Positions 55,387 to 63,564 of a DNA stretch of 64,000 nt are shown here, piece by piece. Source of the DNA: Verrucosispora sp. NA02020 (GTDB lineage: Bacteria > Actinomycetota > Actinomycetes > Mycobacteriales > Micromonosporaceae); the NCBI RefSeq assembly GCF_013364215.1, contig NZ_CP054923.1, forward strand, positions 1,116,001 to 1,180,000, written 5' to 3'. The translations under genes and the position numbers were made by a program. The notes beneath the pieces were generated by a model that searched no databases, had not been told where the DNA came from, and worked only from the letters and a program-made list of their open reading frames with translations. The number at the start of each line of letters is the position of its first letter. Position 1 is the first letter of the stretch.

Positions 55387-56305
55387 GTGAGCCATTTTCA
55401 TCGTGACGGTGCAGGTCACGGGTGGTGCGGGAAGCCGGTGTCCAGGTAGGACGAGGCTCCCGGTAAGACAGCAATCGACCAAGATCAGATGCCCCAACCG
55501 GGAGCCTCGCTGTGCTGTCTTACCCTGCCGCGATTCCGTTGTCCACCCGCAGCCTGAACCACCTCGCCGCCCTCATCCGAACCCGCCGCCAGCAGCGACG
55601 GTCCCGGTGGCGACGCCTCGCCCCCGGCCGGCAAGCCCTGCTCGCCCTTGCCCACTTGCGCAACGGCGACACCCTGGCCCGCCTGGCCGTCGGATTCGAG
55701 ATCGGCGTCACGACGGCCTGGCGCTATGTCCGCGAGGCCATCGACCTGCTCGCCGCGACCGCCGGCGACCTGGCCACGGCCATGACCAGGATCCGGCTGC
55801 TCGCCTACGCGATCCTCGACGGCACCCTGATCCCGATCGACCGGGTCGCCAACCAGAAGCCGTACTACTCCGGGAAGCACAAGCGTCACGGAGTGAACGT
55901 GCAGGTCATCGCCGATGCAGCCGGGCGTCTCGTCTGGGCCTCGGCCGCGCTGCCCGGCTCGACGCACGACCTGACCGCCGCCCGCGCCCACGGCATCATC
56001 GACGTCTTGACCAGCGCCGACGTGATGACCTTCGCGGACAAGGGCTATCAAGGCACCCACGGCAGCGTGCGCACCCCGTTCAAGCGGCGCCGCTTCCGGC
56101 CGAAGCTGTCATCCCGGCAGAGAGCCGTCAACCGGGCCCACGCGAAGATCCGCGCTCGCGGCGAACGCGCGATCGCCACCCTCAAGACCTGGAAAATCCT
56201 GATCAAGCTGCGCTGCTGCCCACGCCGAGCGACCGCGATCGTGCAAGCCATCCTCGTCCTGCACCACGTCGAAGCCGACCGCCACGCACGATGAAAATGG
56301 CTCAC
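55387..56305 (+). mobile_element. IS5-family insertion sequence (919 bp)
   Basis: Perfect 19-bp terminal inverted repeats GTGAGCCATTTTCATCGTG lie at 55387-55405 and 56287-56305. The right repeat contains the transposase stop codon. A second 12-bp inverted repeat (GAGGCTCCCGGT) lies between the left end and the transposase start, where it could limit read-through. No target duplication is visible. Confidence 0.88.
55512..56294 (+). CDS. IS5-family transposase (DDE_Tnp_4 type)
   Basis: This 260-residue transposase starts at a GTG. An N-terminal helix-turn-helix (L-A-V-G-F-E-I-G-V-T-T-A-W-R-Y) precedes the DDE core. Its acidic residues are in A-I-L-D-G-T-L-I-P-I-D, F-A-D-K-G-Y-Q-G and G-E-R-A-I-A-T-L-K. 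Size and motif order match single-ORF IS5 members. It is intact. Confidence 0.93.
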   Translation: MLSYPAAIPLSTRSLNHLAALIRTRRQQRRSRWRRLAPGRQALLALAHLRNGDTLARLAVGFEIGVTTAWRYVREAIDLLAATAGDLATAMTRIRLLAYAILDGTLIPIDRVANQKPYYSGKHKRHGVNVQVIADAAGRLVWASAALPGSTHDLTAARAHGIIDVLTSADVMTFADKGYQGTHGSVRTPFKRRRFRPKLSSRQRAVNRAHAKIRARGERAIATLKTWKILIKLRCCPRRATAIVQAILVLHHVEADRHAR

Positions 56306-56544
56306 TATCGGGCCAGAGCCGGTGTTGCCTCATTGCAAGCTCGGTCGCGCCGGGTACCTACGAGCGGTATTCGACCACGATGCCAGTGTCTGTGCAGGGC
56401 GATGGTGGGTAGCGATTCGGACACGTTTTTTCCACACGAATGGTGACTATCCTTCGTGACGCAAACTGGGGTGGGCGGTGGTGTCGGGACTGCACCCGGT
56501 TTGGTTGACTCCTGACCTGTGAGGATGCGTTCCTCGCTGGAAGG

Positions 56545-56838
56545 ATGTCTGTCATGCCGAAAGCGTTTCCGCCGGAGTTCCGTCGTGACGTGGTCGCGGT
56601 CGCGCGTAAGGGCGAGGCGCCGTTGCGGCAGATCGCGAAGGACTTCGGGATCTCCGAGGGCTGTCTGCACCGCTGGCTCAAGCTCGCCGATGTCGAGGAC
56701 GGTGTCCGTTCCGGGGCCACCAGCAGCGAGTCAGCGGAACTGCGAGAGCTGCGTCGGCGTAACAAGCTTCTGGAGCAGGAGAACGAGATCCTGCGGCGGG
56801 CGGCGGCGTTCTTCGCCCGGGATATCTCCCCAAAATGA
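56545..56838 (+). CDS. IS3-family transposase OrfA (copy 3)
   Basis: This 97-residue protein is identical to the OrfA of copies 1 and 2, with the helix-turn-helix and coiled coil preserved. The stop overlaps orfB. Confidence 0.95.
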   Translation: MSVMPKAFPPEFRRDVVAVARKGEAPLRQIAKDFGISEGCLHRWLKLADVEDGVRSGATSSESAELRELRRRNKLLEQENEILRRAAAFFARDISPK

Positions 56839-57698
56839 TGTACCCGCTGGTCGGTGACCTGGCCGCGGACGGGATCCCCGTCGCGGTGACCTGCCGGGTG
56901 TTGGGGTTCAGTAAGCAGGCCTACTACGCATGGCGCGCCGAGCCGGTGTCGCGACGTGACGTCGACGACGCCCATCTGATCAACGCCGCCCTGGACATCC
57001 ACCACGATGATCCGGCGTTCGGGTACCGGTTCATCGCCGACGAACTCCCCGCCCACGGCATCACCGCCGGCCCGAACCGGGTCGCCCGGCTGTGCTCACA
57101 GCAGCGCATCTGGTCGGTGTTCGCCAAGCGCAAGGGGCTCACGCGGCGGGCCGGGCCGCCGGTGCACGACGACCTGGTGCACCGCCGGTTCACCGCCGAC
57201 GCCCCGAACCGGCTGTGGCTGACCGACATCACCGAACACCCCACCGCCGAGGGCAAGCTCTACCTGTGCGTGATCAAGGACGTGTACTCCGGCCGGATCG
57301 TCGGCTACTCCATCGACACCCGGATGAAAGCCTCTCTGGCCGTCGCGGCGCTGTCCAACGCGGTCCGACTACGCGATCCGGCCGGCACCGTGGTCCACTC
57401 GGACAGGGGCAGCCAATTCCGGTCTAGGAAATTTGTGAAGGCATTGCACCGCAACGGATTGGTCGGCTCGATGGGCCGCGTCGGCGCCTGCGGCGACAAC
57501 GCCGCGATGGAATCGTTCTTCGCCCTACTGCAACGCAACGTCCTGGACCGGCAACGCTGGAGCACCCGCCACGACCTGCGCCTGGCGATGGTGACCTGGA
57601 TCGAACGGACCTACCACCGCCGACGACGGCAACAACGCCTCGGACGCCTCACCCCGATCGAGTTTGAGACAATCAACCAGCCCACACACCCGACCTGA
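56835..57698 (+). CDS. IS3-family transposase OrfB (copy 3)
   Basis: This 287-residue DDE transposase is identical to the other two copies, with an intact catalytic triad. Confidence 0.95.
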   Translation: MMYPLVGDLAADGIPVAVTCRVLGFSKQAYYAWRAEPVSRRDVDDAHLINAALDIHHDDPAFGYRFIADELPAHGITAGPNRVARLCSQQRIWSVFAKRKGLTRRAGPPVHDDLVHRRFTADAPNRLWLTDITEHPTAEGKLYLCVIKDVYSGRIVGYSIDTRMKASLAVAALSNAVRLRDPAGTVVHSDRGSQFRSRKFVKALHRNGLVGSMGRVGACGDNAAMESFFALLQRNVLDRQRWSTRHDLRLAMVTWIERTYHRRRRQQRLGRLTPIEFETINQPTHPT

Positions 57699-57739
57699 AC
57701 CACTCAACCCCGCGAGTCAACCAAACCCGGGGCAGTCCC

Positions 57740-58197
57740 AGGCGGTCACCATTCGGCGCCAGTTGGCCGAGGCCAACCCAGACGCCTACTTGCCTGACCT
57801 CGCTGCGTCGTTGAACAACCTCGGCATTCAACTGTCCGGACTGAGGTGCCATCAGCAGGCCCTGGTTCCGGCCGAGGAGGTGGTCACTATTCGGCGCCAG
57901 TTGGCCGAGGCCAACCCAGACGCCTACTTGCCTGACCTCGCTGCGTCGTTAGCGGTATACGGAGACGTGTGCGTGAGCGCGAAGGCCAACTACCCAAAGG
58001 CGTTGGAAGCGGTAACGGATGCGATCGCGCTATACGAGCCTCTCGCCATGCAACTACCAGACGTGTTCGGCGGGCACCTGCTCTCCGCGCACCGCACCTT
58101 GGCGGCTGTCCTCGACGGTCTCGGTCGGGCCGGTGAGGCTACGGACCCGCGTCGGGGGCTCGACCAGGCTGTCCGCAGCGGCCCGAACGAGGGGTGA
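57740..58197 (+). pseudogene. TPR-protein 3' fragment, probable end of the NLR gene at 37568
   Basis: The frame entering from IS copy 3 reads A-V-T-I-R-R-Q-L-A-E-A-N-P-D-A-Y-L-P-D-L, repeated 138 bp later (57742 and 57880, nearly identical DNA). A non-repetitive C-terminus ends at 58197. The linker H-Q-Q-A-L-V-P-A-E-E in this fragment also occurs at the broken end of the NLR gene (R-H-Q-Q-A-L-V-P-A-E-E near 39200) with very similar codons. It therefore probably belongs to that gene or a close paralogue. At least part of one repeat is missing at the junction. Confidence 0.65.
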
Positions 58198-58353
58198 CAG
58201 TTCCCTACAGGGAAGGTCCCACCTGGGATTTGAGGAGTACTCGCCACCGGCGGTTACCCCCTGCACTACTGCAGACCCCACACCGGCCGCCGCACCGACC
58301 AGCCTCCGAGAGCAGGACATTCTTTTCAGCATCGTTAGACTACGGTGCGCCGG

Positions 58354-59628
58354 ATGACCAAGTATCGCCGCACCTACCGCGACGTGGACGGCCAACGGAT
58401 CGAAGGCACCTGGCGGCACGTCTTCACCCACAACATGGACACGTACTTCCTAACCGAATTGGTCATCTACGCCGACGGCGCGATCGACTGCGGCATCGGC
58501 GGACTCACCGACCTCGACGGTCTGGCCGAAGAACTCCATCGTGGCAGGGTCGCTACCACTCTCGAAGACGGCGCATGGGCATCCGCGCATCACCTGGCGG
58601 GATGGCGGTTCACCGAGCCTCGCTCCGCCATCAGTGCAGAGATGCTGCTCGGCGAGGTCGCAGACGAGATCGACCGGCTCAACGACCGGCCCGACTCCAC
58701 CGGTCGATGCCTGCACGCAGTGCAGACCTACCTGACCGACCCTACCGAAGACAACCGGCACGCGGTTTGCGAGCGCTACCTGGCAATCCCCGAACACCTG
58801 CGCGTCTACGCCCTCGGCGATATGGACCGCAAGGATGCTCCACTTCGGATACTGGCCACGGATCTGGGCGAACCACTGCACGGCTGGCCGAACGGCCCGG
58901 TCGTCACCGAGCAGAAGCGGGCCGAGGCAATGGCGTACTTCCGCGAGCGTGAGTTCGCGACCGAGGCATGGAACGCGCGAGTCCCAGCCGATGGCCCCGA
59001 GCACCCGATGGAACCCACGCTGACGATCCCAAAGACGGTTTACCCAGGTGGCTGGCCGGATCCACCCGGCGTCGAAGTCCTACAGAACGACTACCCGGCA
59101 ACCATCGCCGTCGGCGCCAACAGCTACCCCAGCGTCACCCACGCTTATTGGGCGCTGTCGACTCCCGACCCGCACTGGCGCGACGAGGTCGCCGCGGCGC
59201 CGCGCGGATACGACGCTGGCAAACTCGCCGAGCAGGCACCCCGCCGCGCGGACTGGGCTGCGGCACGTCTGGCTGTGATGACCATCCTGCTGCGCGCCAA
59301 GTACACCCAACACCCACAGATAGCACAGATCCTGCTCGCCAGCGGCGATGCCCACATCGTCTACGTCGACTTAGACTCCGCCTACTGGTCCGTCGGTAGC
59401 GAACGAGCCACCAACTGGATTGGGCGGCTGCTGGAAGTGATCCGCTCCGAACTCGCAGCCGCCGAGGCCGGGGTCCCCTTCCGGCGATTCATGACGCCGG
59501 CTCCGCAGCTTCGCCAGGAACACAAGGGCCGACAGGAGAGGATGGGGCTCCAGCGTCGCCCGGTTCCCCGTAAGAACACTTGGATTCGCGCGAACTTCCG
59601 GAACTCGCGGGGTCCCCGGGCTTGGTGA
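58354..59628 (+). CDS. NADAR-domain protein with unknown N-terminal domain
   Basis: This 424-residue product starts at the ATG at 58354. The N-terminal roughly 200 residues (Y-R-R-T-Y-R-D-V-D-G-Q-R-I, then L-T-E-L-V-I-Y-A-D-G-A-I-D-C-G) match nothing I can name. A NADAR/YbiA-like domain follows at about residues 225-375: F-x-x-D-Y-P-A-T-like start, then Y-P-S-V-T-H-A-Y-W-A-L, R-A-D-W and R-L-A-V-M. NADAR proteins act on ADP-ribose-linked or related N-glycosidic bonds and appear in conflict systems. The last 47 codons lie antisense to the methyltransferase end and look non-native. Confidence 0.75.
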   Translation: MTKYRRTYRDVDGQRIEGTWRHVFTHNMDTYFLTELVIYADGAIDCGIGGLTDLDGLAEELHRGRVATTLEDGAWASAHHLAGWRFTEPRSAISAEMLLGEVADEIDRLNDRPDSTGRCLHAVQTYLTDPTEDNRHAVCERYLAIPEHLRVYALGDMDRKDAPLRILATDLGEPLHGWPNGPVVTEQKRAEAMAYFREREFATEAWNARVPADGPEHPMEPTLTIPKTVYPGGWPDPPGVEVLQNDYPATIAVGANSYPSVTHAYWALSTPDPHWRDEVAAAPRGYDAGKLAEQAPRRADWAAARLAVMTILLRAKYTQHPQIAQILLASGDAHIVYVDLDSAYWSVGSERATNWIGRLLEVIRSELAAAEAGVPFRRFMTPAPQLRQEHKGRQERMGLQRRPVPRKNTWIRANFRNSRGPRAW

Positions 59629-60544
59629 AGATCAGGACGTCTTCGTGGGCGATGAGGTGCATCGGTGTTCCGCCAGCCCTGGCCCTGCGGACCTGTTGGA
59701 GTTGGAAGAACGACGGTCGGGCGACGAGGTGCCCGTCGCGGACGGCGGCGAGCAGGGCGACGCACCGTTCGGTCGGGACGAGCCCGGCGCGTAGGCCGGC
59801 GGCGATGACGGCGCTGGGCAGGTCGACCAGCTCGCCGCGTTTACGCCAGGGTCGGGCGGTCACCACGACGACCCCGCCGGGGCGCAGCAGGGTGTGGCAG
59901 CCGGTCAGGATGCGGGTGAATCCGTCGGCGAGGCCGGTCAGGTCGCGGTAGGCGAGGTTGCCGCGGTCGTGGCCGTCGTTGTACCGGTCGTCGTACTTGA
60001 CGACCCCGTGCTCACCGGGCCGGACCATCCCGTGCACGGTCGGCCCGTAGGGCGGGGAGGTGACCACGAGCGCCACCTGCCCGGTCAGCGCGGCCGGGAC
60101 GAGGGCGGTGAGGCGGGTGGCGTCGCCGCGGATGACCGCAGCCCGCCCGGTGGCGCCGCGGTCGTGGGCGTGGCGAATGTTGGCGTCGGCGATGTTCGAC
60201 CAGCGCGGCTCGTACTCGATGCCGAAGGCGTCGCGGCCGGCGTGGACGGCCTCGACGAGGGTGGTGCCGATGCCGCACATGGGGTCCAGGACCAGGTCGC
60301 CGGGGCGGGTGTAGGCGTCGACGGCGTGGGCGGCGATCGCGGGCAGCATCCGGGCCGGGTGCCTGACCGACTCCGGCACGTACCGGCCGCGTCGTTGGAC
60401 GGGGCCGGTGGCCTGGGCGGTGACCCAGACCGACAGGCCGTCCGGGTCGGCGCGGTGGCGTCCCTCGTACTCGCCGTGCCGGCCGTGGTCGCTCCCGCCC
60501 ACGACGGGGTCCTGTCCGGAGGGTGTGGTGGTGGGGTCAGGCAT
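59489..60544 (-). CDS. DNA/RNA methyltransferase (Trm11/DNA-methylase type)
   Basis: This 351-residue protein starts at the ATG at 60544. SAM motif D-P-M-C-G-I-G-T-T-L-V-E-A lies near residue 100 and catalytic T-S-P-P-Y-G-P near 180, the order of N4/N6 DNA methylases of the Trm11-like group. V-L-I-F-T-K-P-G near residue 310 is the usual end, so the last roughly 40 residues are probably an extension acquired at a junction. It overlaps the convergent NADAR gene by 140 nt. It is probably part of a mobile element. Confidence 0.82.
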   Translation of the reverse strand: MPDPTTTPSGQDPVVGGSDHGRHGEYEGRHRADPDGLSVWVTAQATGPVQRRGRYVPESVRHPARMLPAIAAHAVDAYTRPGDLVLDPMCGIGTTLVEAVHAGRDAFGIEYEPRWSNIADANIRHAHDRGATGRAAVIRGDATRLTALVPAALTGQVALVVTSPPYGPTVHGMVRPGEHGVVKYDDRYNDGHDRGNLAYRDLTGLADGFTRILTGCHTLLRPGGVVVVTARPWRKRGELVDLPSAVIAAGLRAGLVPTERCVALLAAVRDGHLVARPSFFQLQQVRRARAGGTPMHLIAHEDVLIFTKPGDPASSGSSRESKCSYGEPGDAGAPSSPVGPCVPGEAAEPAS

Positions 60545-61451
60545 GGCCGTCACCTCCGGTGCGGCTCCGCCGGGGTCGCGGTTCGGCGTCGCGGTCGGGG
60601 TGGGGGGTGAAGACGAGCAGGTCGGCGTGGACCCGCAGGTGCGCGACCTGCCACCGCGCGGTGTCGTGGGCGAGGGTGAGTAGTTCCTCGTCGGTGACGT
60701 GGTAGACGAACTGGTCGCCGTCGGTGTCGGCCTCGACCGCGACGATGTGCTGCAGGTAGCCGAGGCCGGCGGCGGCCGCGGCGGCCACCAGCGGGCCGAA
60801 GTCCTCCGGCGTGGGCTGCGTCCCGGCGGGCACACCGACGACGAGGACGAGGCAGCCCCCGGGGCGCAGCAGCCGCGCGCAGGCCGCGAGGAGCCAGGCG
60901 AGGCGGACCCGCGCGGTGGTGTCCGCCGTGTGCAGCGGCCAGCACGCGACCACCAGGCTGGTCGCTGCGTCCCGCCGACCGTCGTGCGGCGGCGTGAGGA
61001 AGACGGTGTCGGGGTGGTCGCAGTCGGTGAGGTCGTCGCCGAACCACGCGCCCAGCTCAGGCGGGTCCTCACCCCCGTCGGTGTCCGGCATCGGCGTGTC
61101 GGTGACCGGGGTGATCCCCGACGCCGGTGGCGGCTCGGCGGTGGTGGGGCTGATGATCAGGCTGGAGCTGTCGGTGAACCAGGCCCGGTGGTGGCGGCGA
61201 CCGCCCGTGGCGCAGATCGTGGTGAGGGCGTGGTCGGTGGTGAGGTCGACGACCGACTCGCCGGGCCGGCTGTAGGCGGCGACGAGGCGGTACGCGAGGC
61301 GGGTGGGCAGGCTGGTGTGGGCGTCGGCGTCGGTGCGGGCCGTACGCCAGACCGTGATCGGGACCGGCGGGTCGCCGGCGATCAGGTCGATGAGGGTGGG
61401 GTCGGCCGGCGGCTGGTGGCCGGTCTGAGGGTGCGGCGGGTGCTGGCTCAT
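60537..61451 (-). CDS. Methyltransferase-fold protein paired with the methylase
   Basis: This 304-residue protein starts at the ATG at 61451. It has Rossmann-like elements: Y-S-R-P-G-E-S-V-V-D-L-T-T-D-H, where the glycines of motif I are replaced, V-F-L-T-P-P-H-D-G in the place of TSPPY, and L-L-R-P-G-G-C-L-V-L-V-V-G. The loss of motif I glycines and of the P-P-Y tyrosine suggests a non-catalytic or diverged partner. It overlaps the methylase start by 8 nt, so the two are co-translated. Confidence 0.65.
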   Translation of the reverse strand: MSQHPPHPQTGHQPPADPTLIDLIAGDPPVPITVWRTARTDADAHTSLPTRLAYRLVAAYSRPGESVVDLTTDHALTTICATGGRRHHRAWFTDSSSLIISPTTAEPPPASGITPVTDTPMPDTDGGEDPPELGAWFGDDLTDCDHPDTVFLTPPHDGRRDAATSLVVACWPLHTADTTARVRLAWLLAACARLLRPGGCLVLVVGVPAGTQPTPEDFGPLVAAAAAAGLGYLQHIVAVEADTDGDQFVYHVTDEELLTLAHDTARWQVAHLRVHADLLVFTPHPDRDAEPRPRRSRTGGDGHA

Positions 61452-61635
61452 GTGGATGTCGGCTCCGCGCCGCGCCGTGAAGCGCTGACACCCCCGAACC
61501 GCGCCTTGTGAGCCGTGACGAACACTTGTTCCGCTCGCAGCCACTCACAACGACTGACAGTCGTAGGGCTGGGCGGTCCCCCGGCCGCGAGACTGGCGTG
61601 TCCTGCCGATCTTCTAGTGGTGGATCGTTGACCAT

Positions 61636-61872
61636 GTGCCAGCGGTGCGTCGCGGTGAGCTGACCGGTAAGGCGCGGGCGGTGATCGCGCTGCTGCTGCC
61701 CGAGCCGGGCGGTGCGCGGGGGCGGTGGCGGGATCACCGCCAGGTCGTCAATGGGATCCTGTGGAAGCTGCGCACGGGCGCGCCGGGGCGTGAACTGCCG
61801 GAGCGCTTCGGACCGTGGGAGACCTGCCGGGCCAGCCTCGTCATCATCGCCGCCATCGTCTGGCTTTCATGA
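61636..61872 (+). pseudogene. N-terminal scrap of an IS5-type transposase
   Basis: The frame R-R-G-E-L-T-G-K-A-R-A-V-I-A-L-L-L-P, then W-R-D-H-R-Q-V-V-N-G-I-L-W-K-L-R-T-G-A-P, is the conserved DUF4096 start of IS5/IS1182-like transposases. It diverges after F-G-P-W-E-T and stops, and no catalytic domain follows. A short dead remnant. Confidence 0.75.
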
Positions 61873-62184
61873 TCACTCGGATGCGTCATCCGAGATCACC
61901 AGCTCTTTCAGTCCATCGATCACCCGAACGTCGAGATCCCAACGCCCAGCGAGATCGGTGATCGCCGCGTACTCCTCACCTGTCAGCCGCACCCGGTAGT
62001 CGAGGACGTTGACGCAGAGCGTGTCCAGCCCGAGCTGCTCCTCGCCCGCCATCACATCCACCACCGAGTCCGCGAGCCGCGGATCCAGGGGTGCACCAAT
62101 CTCAGCCTCAGCCTGTGCATCCGCCCGTCCAGACAGCGCCTCGACCAGACGCTGAAAACGCCGGCGATCCTCGGTCCAGTACAT
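61873..62184 (-). CDS. MafI-like immunity protein
   Basis: This 103-residue acidic protein contains E-E-Q-L-G-L-D-T-L-C-V-N-V-L-D-Y-R-V-R-L-T-G-E-E-Y. That matches the W/L-x-L-A-x-x-x-L-x-x-x-L-x-x-x-x-I-x-x-x-E-x pattern of MafI-type immunity proteins that neutralise polymorphic toxins. No toxin gene is seen nearby, so it may be an orphan. Moderate certainty. Confidence 0.5.
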   Translation of the reverse strand: MYWTEDRRRFQRLVEALSGRADAQAEAEIGAPLDPRLADSVVDVMAGEEQLGLDTLCVNVLDYRVRLTGEEYAAITDLAGRWDLDVRVIDGLKELVISDDASE

Positions 62185-62455
62185 GGCCGAAGCATGTCAT
62201 GACCAGGAGTGCCGATCCATGCTCGGCGGGACACGCCCGAGGTGCGGCTGAAGTGCGCTCACCCGCTATCCGGTCCGTTTCTGTGAGGCGACGGATACGG
62301 ATCTCTCTCGATCCCGCCTCCACATGTCGTGACGGATGCTGGCCGAGCTGCCGCTTTCGGCAGGCGAGCTCAGGGAGCTGCTGCACCAAGCTAGTCCTGT
62401 TTGTTGTTACTGATACTGGGTTGCGTCGATCGGTCGTGAGCGTTTCCGGTGGAGG

Positions 62456-62923
62456 GTGTGGCTTACCGTGATCGGCGTGGCGTTCACTGTGGATCAGGCT
62501 GCGGTAGCGGGAGTCGGCGTAGCGGGAGTGATCTCCGTCAGCGCGGCCGATGGCCCGTACACGGTGTTCGATTCGGTGATGGGTGTGGTTCTGCTCATCC
62601 TGTTCTTGTCGTTCTATGAGCGAGGGACGCCTGGTGTGCGGTCGTCTGACCGCTTTCCGGCCGCTGCGGCCGCGGTGTTGGCCGTGATCTTCTGTCTTGT
62701 CCTGTCGCCGTTGGTCGAGGCCTTCTGGCTGATCGGGGGGTATGACCGGCGGGACTTCGCAGTCGACTCGACCCTCGCGGCGGTCTGGATCGTCCTCTTC
62801 TCGGTCTTCTGGCGCTCGCCCATCCGCCGGGAGGTGCCCCGCATCTTGACGGCCATTCAGAGCCGGATGAGAGTTGCCGCCCGGGAAGGGTGGGCGACGC
62901 GCGGCAAACGCACGGAGACGTGA
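62456..62923 (+). CDS. Hypothetical membrane protein
   Basis: This is a 155-residue product from the GTG at 62456 (another GTG at 62471). Three or four hydrophobic stretches: V-A-G-V-G-V-A-G-V-I-S-V, V-M-G-V-V-L-L-I-L-F-L-S-F, A-V-L-A-V-I-F-C-L-V-L-S and V-W-I-V-L-F-S-V-F-W. A basic C-terminal tail follows. The family is unknown. It may be expressed alone. Confidence 0.55.
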   Translation: MWLTVIGVAFTVDQAAVAGVGVAGVISVSAADGPYTVFDSVMGVVLLILFLSFYERGTPGVRSSDRFPAAAAAVLAVIFCLVLSPLVEAFWLIGGYDRRDFAVDSTLAAVWIVLFSVFWRSPIRREVPRILTAIQSRMRVAAREGWATRGKRTET

Positions 62924-63048
62924 GAGATCCGCTCGACAGCGTGGCCGCCTGAACGTCTGCTGCGCCGCCAGGCGATCCGCAGCCGGTAGGGGTGCGTGAC
63001 CCTAGGGGTGGACCACAGAGTCGACCAGCGCGGTGAAACCTGTTCTGG

Positions 63049-63474
63049 TGTCACAGCGCTGATGTCGCCGGCCCTGGCACAACCTCCGGCCTAGCGGGCG
63101 ATGGCCGCCGCCCGGAATTGTCACAGGTTCGCGGCCGGCGGCAGGGCGCTGACAGCGCCGGGTGCTGACAGCGGCACCGTGATCGGACCCGGCTGTCACC
63201 GCCGTTCGTCCGGGACCGACACGATGACAGCCGCCGCCACGACCTCGCGTGCCGGAGCCCGTTTGTGACACAGCGCCGCGACAGAGGCGCTCTCACAGGG
63301 ACTGTCACGGTGTCACAGGGCAGGTCAGCCGCCCTGCCCGGATCCGCTGTCAGCAACCTCCGTCGATGTCCGCTCTGCCCGTGACAGTGCTCCGACCTCT
63401 GACAGCCGCCGCCGGACGCCCCGGGGATGGCGTTGTCAGAGCCGTGTGAGGCCCTCGTGGCGGAATCGATGTCA
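63049..63474. repeat. Array of 14 TGTCA/TGACA pentamers, iteron- or operator-like
   Basis: TGTCA or its complement begins at 63049, 63119, 63150, 63166, 63194, 63225, 63266, 63303, 63311, 63348, 63382, 63400, 63434 and 63470. Random expectation in 425 bp is about one. Many lie in longer shared contexts such as GCTGACAGC or GTGTCACAG. The spacing ranges from 8 to 70 bp and both orientations occur. No credible gene covers the stretch 62924-63564. Arrays of this kind act as replication iterons, partition sites or multi-site operators. Which one applies cannot be told from sequence alone. Confidence 0.65.
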
Positions 63475-63564
63475 CCGCCTGCCCCGACGACACCGGCCGG
63501 CCGGCGACCAGCAGCACCAGCTCGCAGCAGGGTTTGACCGCGTCGCGCGTGGTGGATCAACGAT

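Larger units (their letters stand above)
56486..57739 (+). mobile_element. IS3-family insertion sequence, copy 3 of 3 (1254 bp)
   Basis: It is the same element as copies 1 and 2, in the same orientation as copy 2. The flanks are GTC on the left and AGG on the right, so no target duplication. With copy 2 it bounds a 16-kb segment (40506-56485) containing the FxLD operon. Recombination between copies 2 and 3 would release that segment as a circle. Confidence 0.95.

Noticed and set aside
55387..56305. IS5-type element as a fourth copy of the IS3 element
   Set aside because: Different terminal repeats, a single transposase gene and a different catalytic domain.
56306..56485. Missing 5' part of the XRE regulator beside IS copy 3
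   Set aside because: The frame before the IS (V-T-Q-T-G-V-G-G-G-V) has no helix-turn-helix. The true N-terminus is at 11732-11948 with a matching target duplication.
57742..57951. CRISPR-like direct repeats
   Set aside because: The two near-identical 70-bp stretches are in-frame TPR codons 138 bp apart, not regularly spaced short repeats.
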